Below the pieces are notes generated by a model that did not search any database, was not told the DNA's origin, and was given only the letters and a program-made list of their open reading frames with translations. A stretch of 64,000 nucleotides of DNA from Desulfomonile tiedjei DSM 6799 (GTDB taxonomy: Bacteria; Desulfobacterota; Desulfomonilia; Desulfomonilales; Desulfomonilaceae): the NCBI RefSeq assembly GCF_000266945.1, contig NC_018025.1, positions 4,344,001 through 4,408,000 of the forward strand. The letters are read 5' to 3'. Below, in pieces: positions 63,142-64,000 of this stretch. Both the position numbers and the translations under genes were made by a program. The number at the start of each line of letters is the position of its first letter. The stretch's first letter is position 1.

Positions 63142-64000
63142 CTACCGATATACGCTCAGGGAGCGGAGTCGAATGGATCGCTCTGCGACGCGAATTGGTT
63201 TGTATCGTACAAAACGGGCCTGTACTGGTTTAGCTGCATAGTATTCGAAACCCGGCCAACGGGAAAAACTGTCCGTTTGCTGACTTGTCGCTCGCACAAA
63301 CGGTTCCCACTGTTTTTCATCCAGAGATGTTTCCATTTCCCATTCATGAGGAACCGATGCTTCATCGGCCCAAACAACTCTGATCCTGCTCATGGTATGA
63401 GCTTCTCCAAAATCGAATACCATTTCGAGTGGCTGGTCTTTTACCGAACGGGCGGAAAAGAGAACCTCTCCGGGATAGCCTCGAAGCACATTTTCCGGTC
63501 CTACATCGGAGCTGTCCGGAGCAGGTGCGTACTTGACCGTGCCGGACGCTGCCAGATCCCAGAAGAAACTGTCTTTTTCCTTTATTTTATCCGTTTCATC
63601 CAGAGGTCTGGCGAAAATATGCTCTTTTACGAGATTTGCCAGCTCTTTCGCAAGGAGAAAATTAGCTCCCGGGGTAAGATGACACCAATCGGTGAAGACC
63701 CACTCCGTGACATCGTCAAAATAATCCGAAAAGTCCACCAGAAAATAATTTGTTCTTTCAGCGCTCTGTCGGGCGCGTTCAAGATATAGCTGGTACATTT
63801 TGTCTGATGGAATCCCGTAATATGTCCTGTACCCGCTGAGGGAATCGAGTATTTGCTCTTTTTCGTGCTTCTGCTTTTGGCTCAAGTAGAACCATGGCTG
63901 AAGCGCTATGATATGCGGTATTCCGTCATTCTGAAGCGCTGCGTGATAATCCTCCATGACGCGAACAACTGCAGCTATGTTGCGATCAACCCGTCTCGAT
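63142..64000 (-). CDS. SGNH-hydrolase-like protein with F5/8-type C-terminal domain (5' end outside window)
   Basis: The reading frame stays open from the window edge through at least 285 residues. The visible part includes a likely SGNH C-terminal motif TDWCHLTPGANFLLA (Asp and His, near the middle) after VDFSDYFDD, then a jelly-roll-like domain (about the last 130 residues, with LRGYPGEVLFSARS and FVRYKPIRVAE) resembling discoidin/F5-8 type C. Such proteins de-acetylate or esterify surface sugars. The catalytic Ser must lie upstream of the window. It appears to be the first gene of the carbamoyltransferase cluster. Confidence 0.72.
   Translation of the reverse strand, partial: SRRVDRNIAAVVRVMEDYHAALQNDGIPHIIALQPWFYLSQKQKHEKEQILDSLSGYRTYYGIPSDKMYQLYLERARQSAERTNYFLVDFSDYFDDVTEWVFTDWCHLTPGANFLLAKELANLVKEHIFARPLDETDKIKEKDSFFWDLAASGTVKYAPAPDSSDVGPENVLRGYPGEVLFSARSVKDQPLEMVFDFGEAHTMSRIRVVWADEASVPHEWEMETSLDEKQWEPFVRATSQQTDSFSRWPGFEYYAAKPVQARFVRYKPIRVAERSIRLRSLSVYR

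Overview
The window reads as a chromosomal segment of an anaerobic, probably sulfate-reducing member of the Deltaproteobacteria/Desulfobacterota. The case rests on a Tat-exported periplasmic [NiFe] hydrogenase pair, an AhbB-type siroheme decarboxylase beside hemL (the alternative heme route of sulfate reducers and methanogens), a 2-oxoacid:ferredoxin oxidoreductase operon, and an F-type ATP synthase locus with both b and b' subunits. A Desulfomonile/Syntrophobacter-like organism would fit, but this is inference from gene content; no rRNA or other decisive marker is present.

Layout. 1-2.3 kb: start of an ATP synthase operon (b', b, delta, start of alpha; minus strand) with a strong promoter, next to a bactofilin gene. 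2.6-8.2 kb: the cell-shape cluster mreB-mreC-mreD-PBP2-rodA (minus strand). 8.3-12 kb: a PpiD/SurA-like periplasmic chaperone and a CNNM/CorC-type membrane protein. 12-19 kb: tRNA-Gly(CCC), then the translation/transcription cluster rimP-nusA-ylxR-infB-ylxP-rbfA-nrnA. 19-30 kb: housekeeping and accessory genes (glucan phosphorylase, a response regulator, thiolase, dapF, a pilin-like protein, class II aldolase, a family 2 glycosyltransferase). 30-34 kb: a ParB-domain protein translationally coupled to a spore-photoproduct-lyase-like radical SAM protein, then a zinc-phospholipase/nuclease-fold protein. 34.4-47.9 kb: two almost identical copies of one IS4-type insertion sequence in direct orientation, flanking hydrogenase, hemL-ahbB, a nucleosidase-like gene, a B12/radical SAM gene and hflKC. 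48-56 kb: a small unknown gene, fumarase, and a four-gene operon of 2-oxoacid:ferredoxin oxidoreductase with two flavoproteins. 56.8-64 kb: an orphan efflux adaptor, a PAP2 phosphatase, a flippase-like membrane protein, and a carbamoyltransferase/SxtJ/DUF5989/SGNH-hydrolase cluster cut by the window end.

The intergenic spaces carry several families of palindromic interspersed repeats. One is about 185 bp, with a GC-rich hairpin core and short terminal inverted repeats (MITE-like). Another is a composite of nested hairpins placed directly at gene 3' ends. In three places repeat DNA appears to supply the first or last codons of a gene, and one IS copy has inserted into a repeat with a visible 7-bp target duplication.

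Functionally, the window joins cell-envelope building (mre/rodA/PBP2, bactofilin, PAP2, flippase), information processing (rimP-nusA-infB-rbfA) and anaerobic energy metabolism (ATP synthase, hydrogenase, ferredoxin-linked 2-oxoacid oxidation, fumarase). The most unusual parts are the ParB/SPL-like pair, the flavoprotein-oxidoreductase operon, a Y-shaped candidate RNA near 41.9 kb, and the repeat families.
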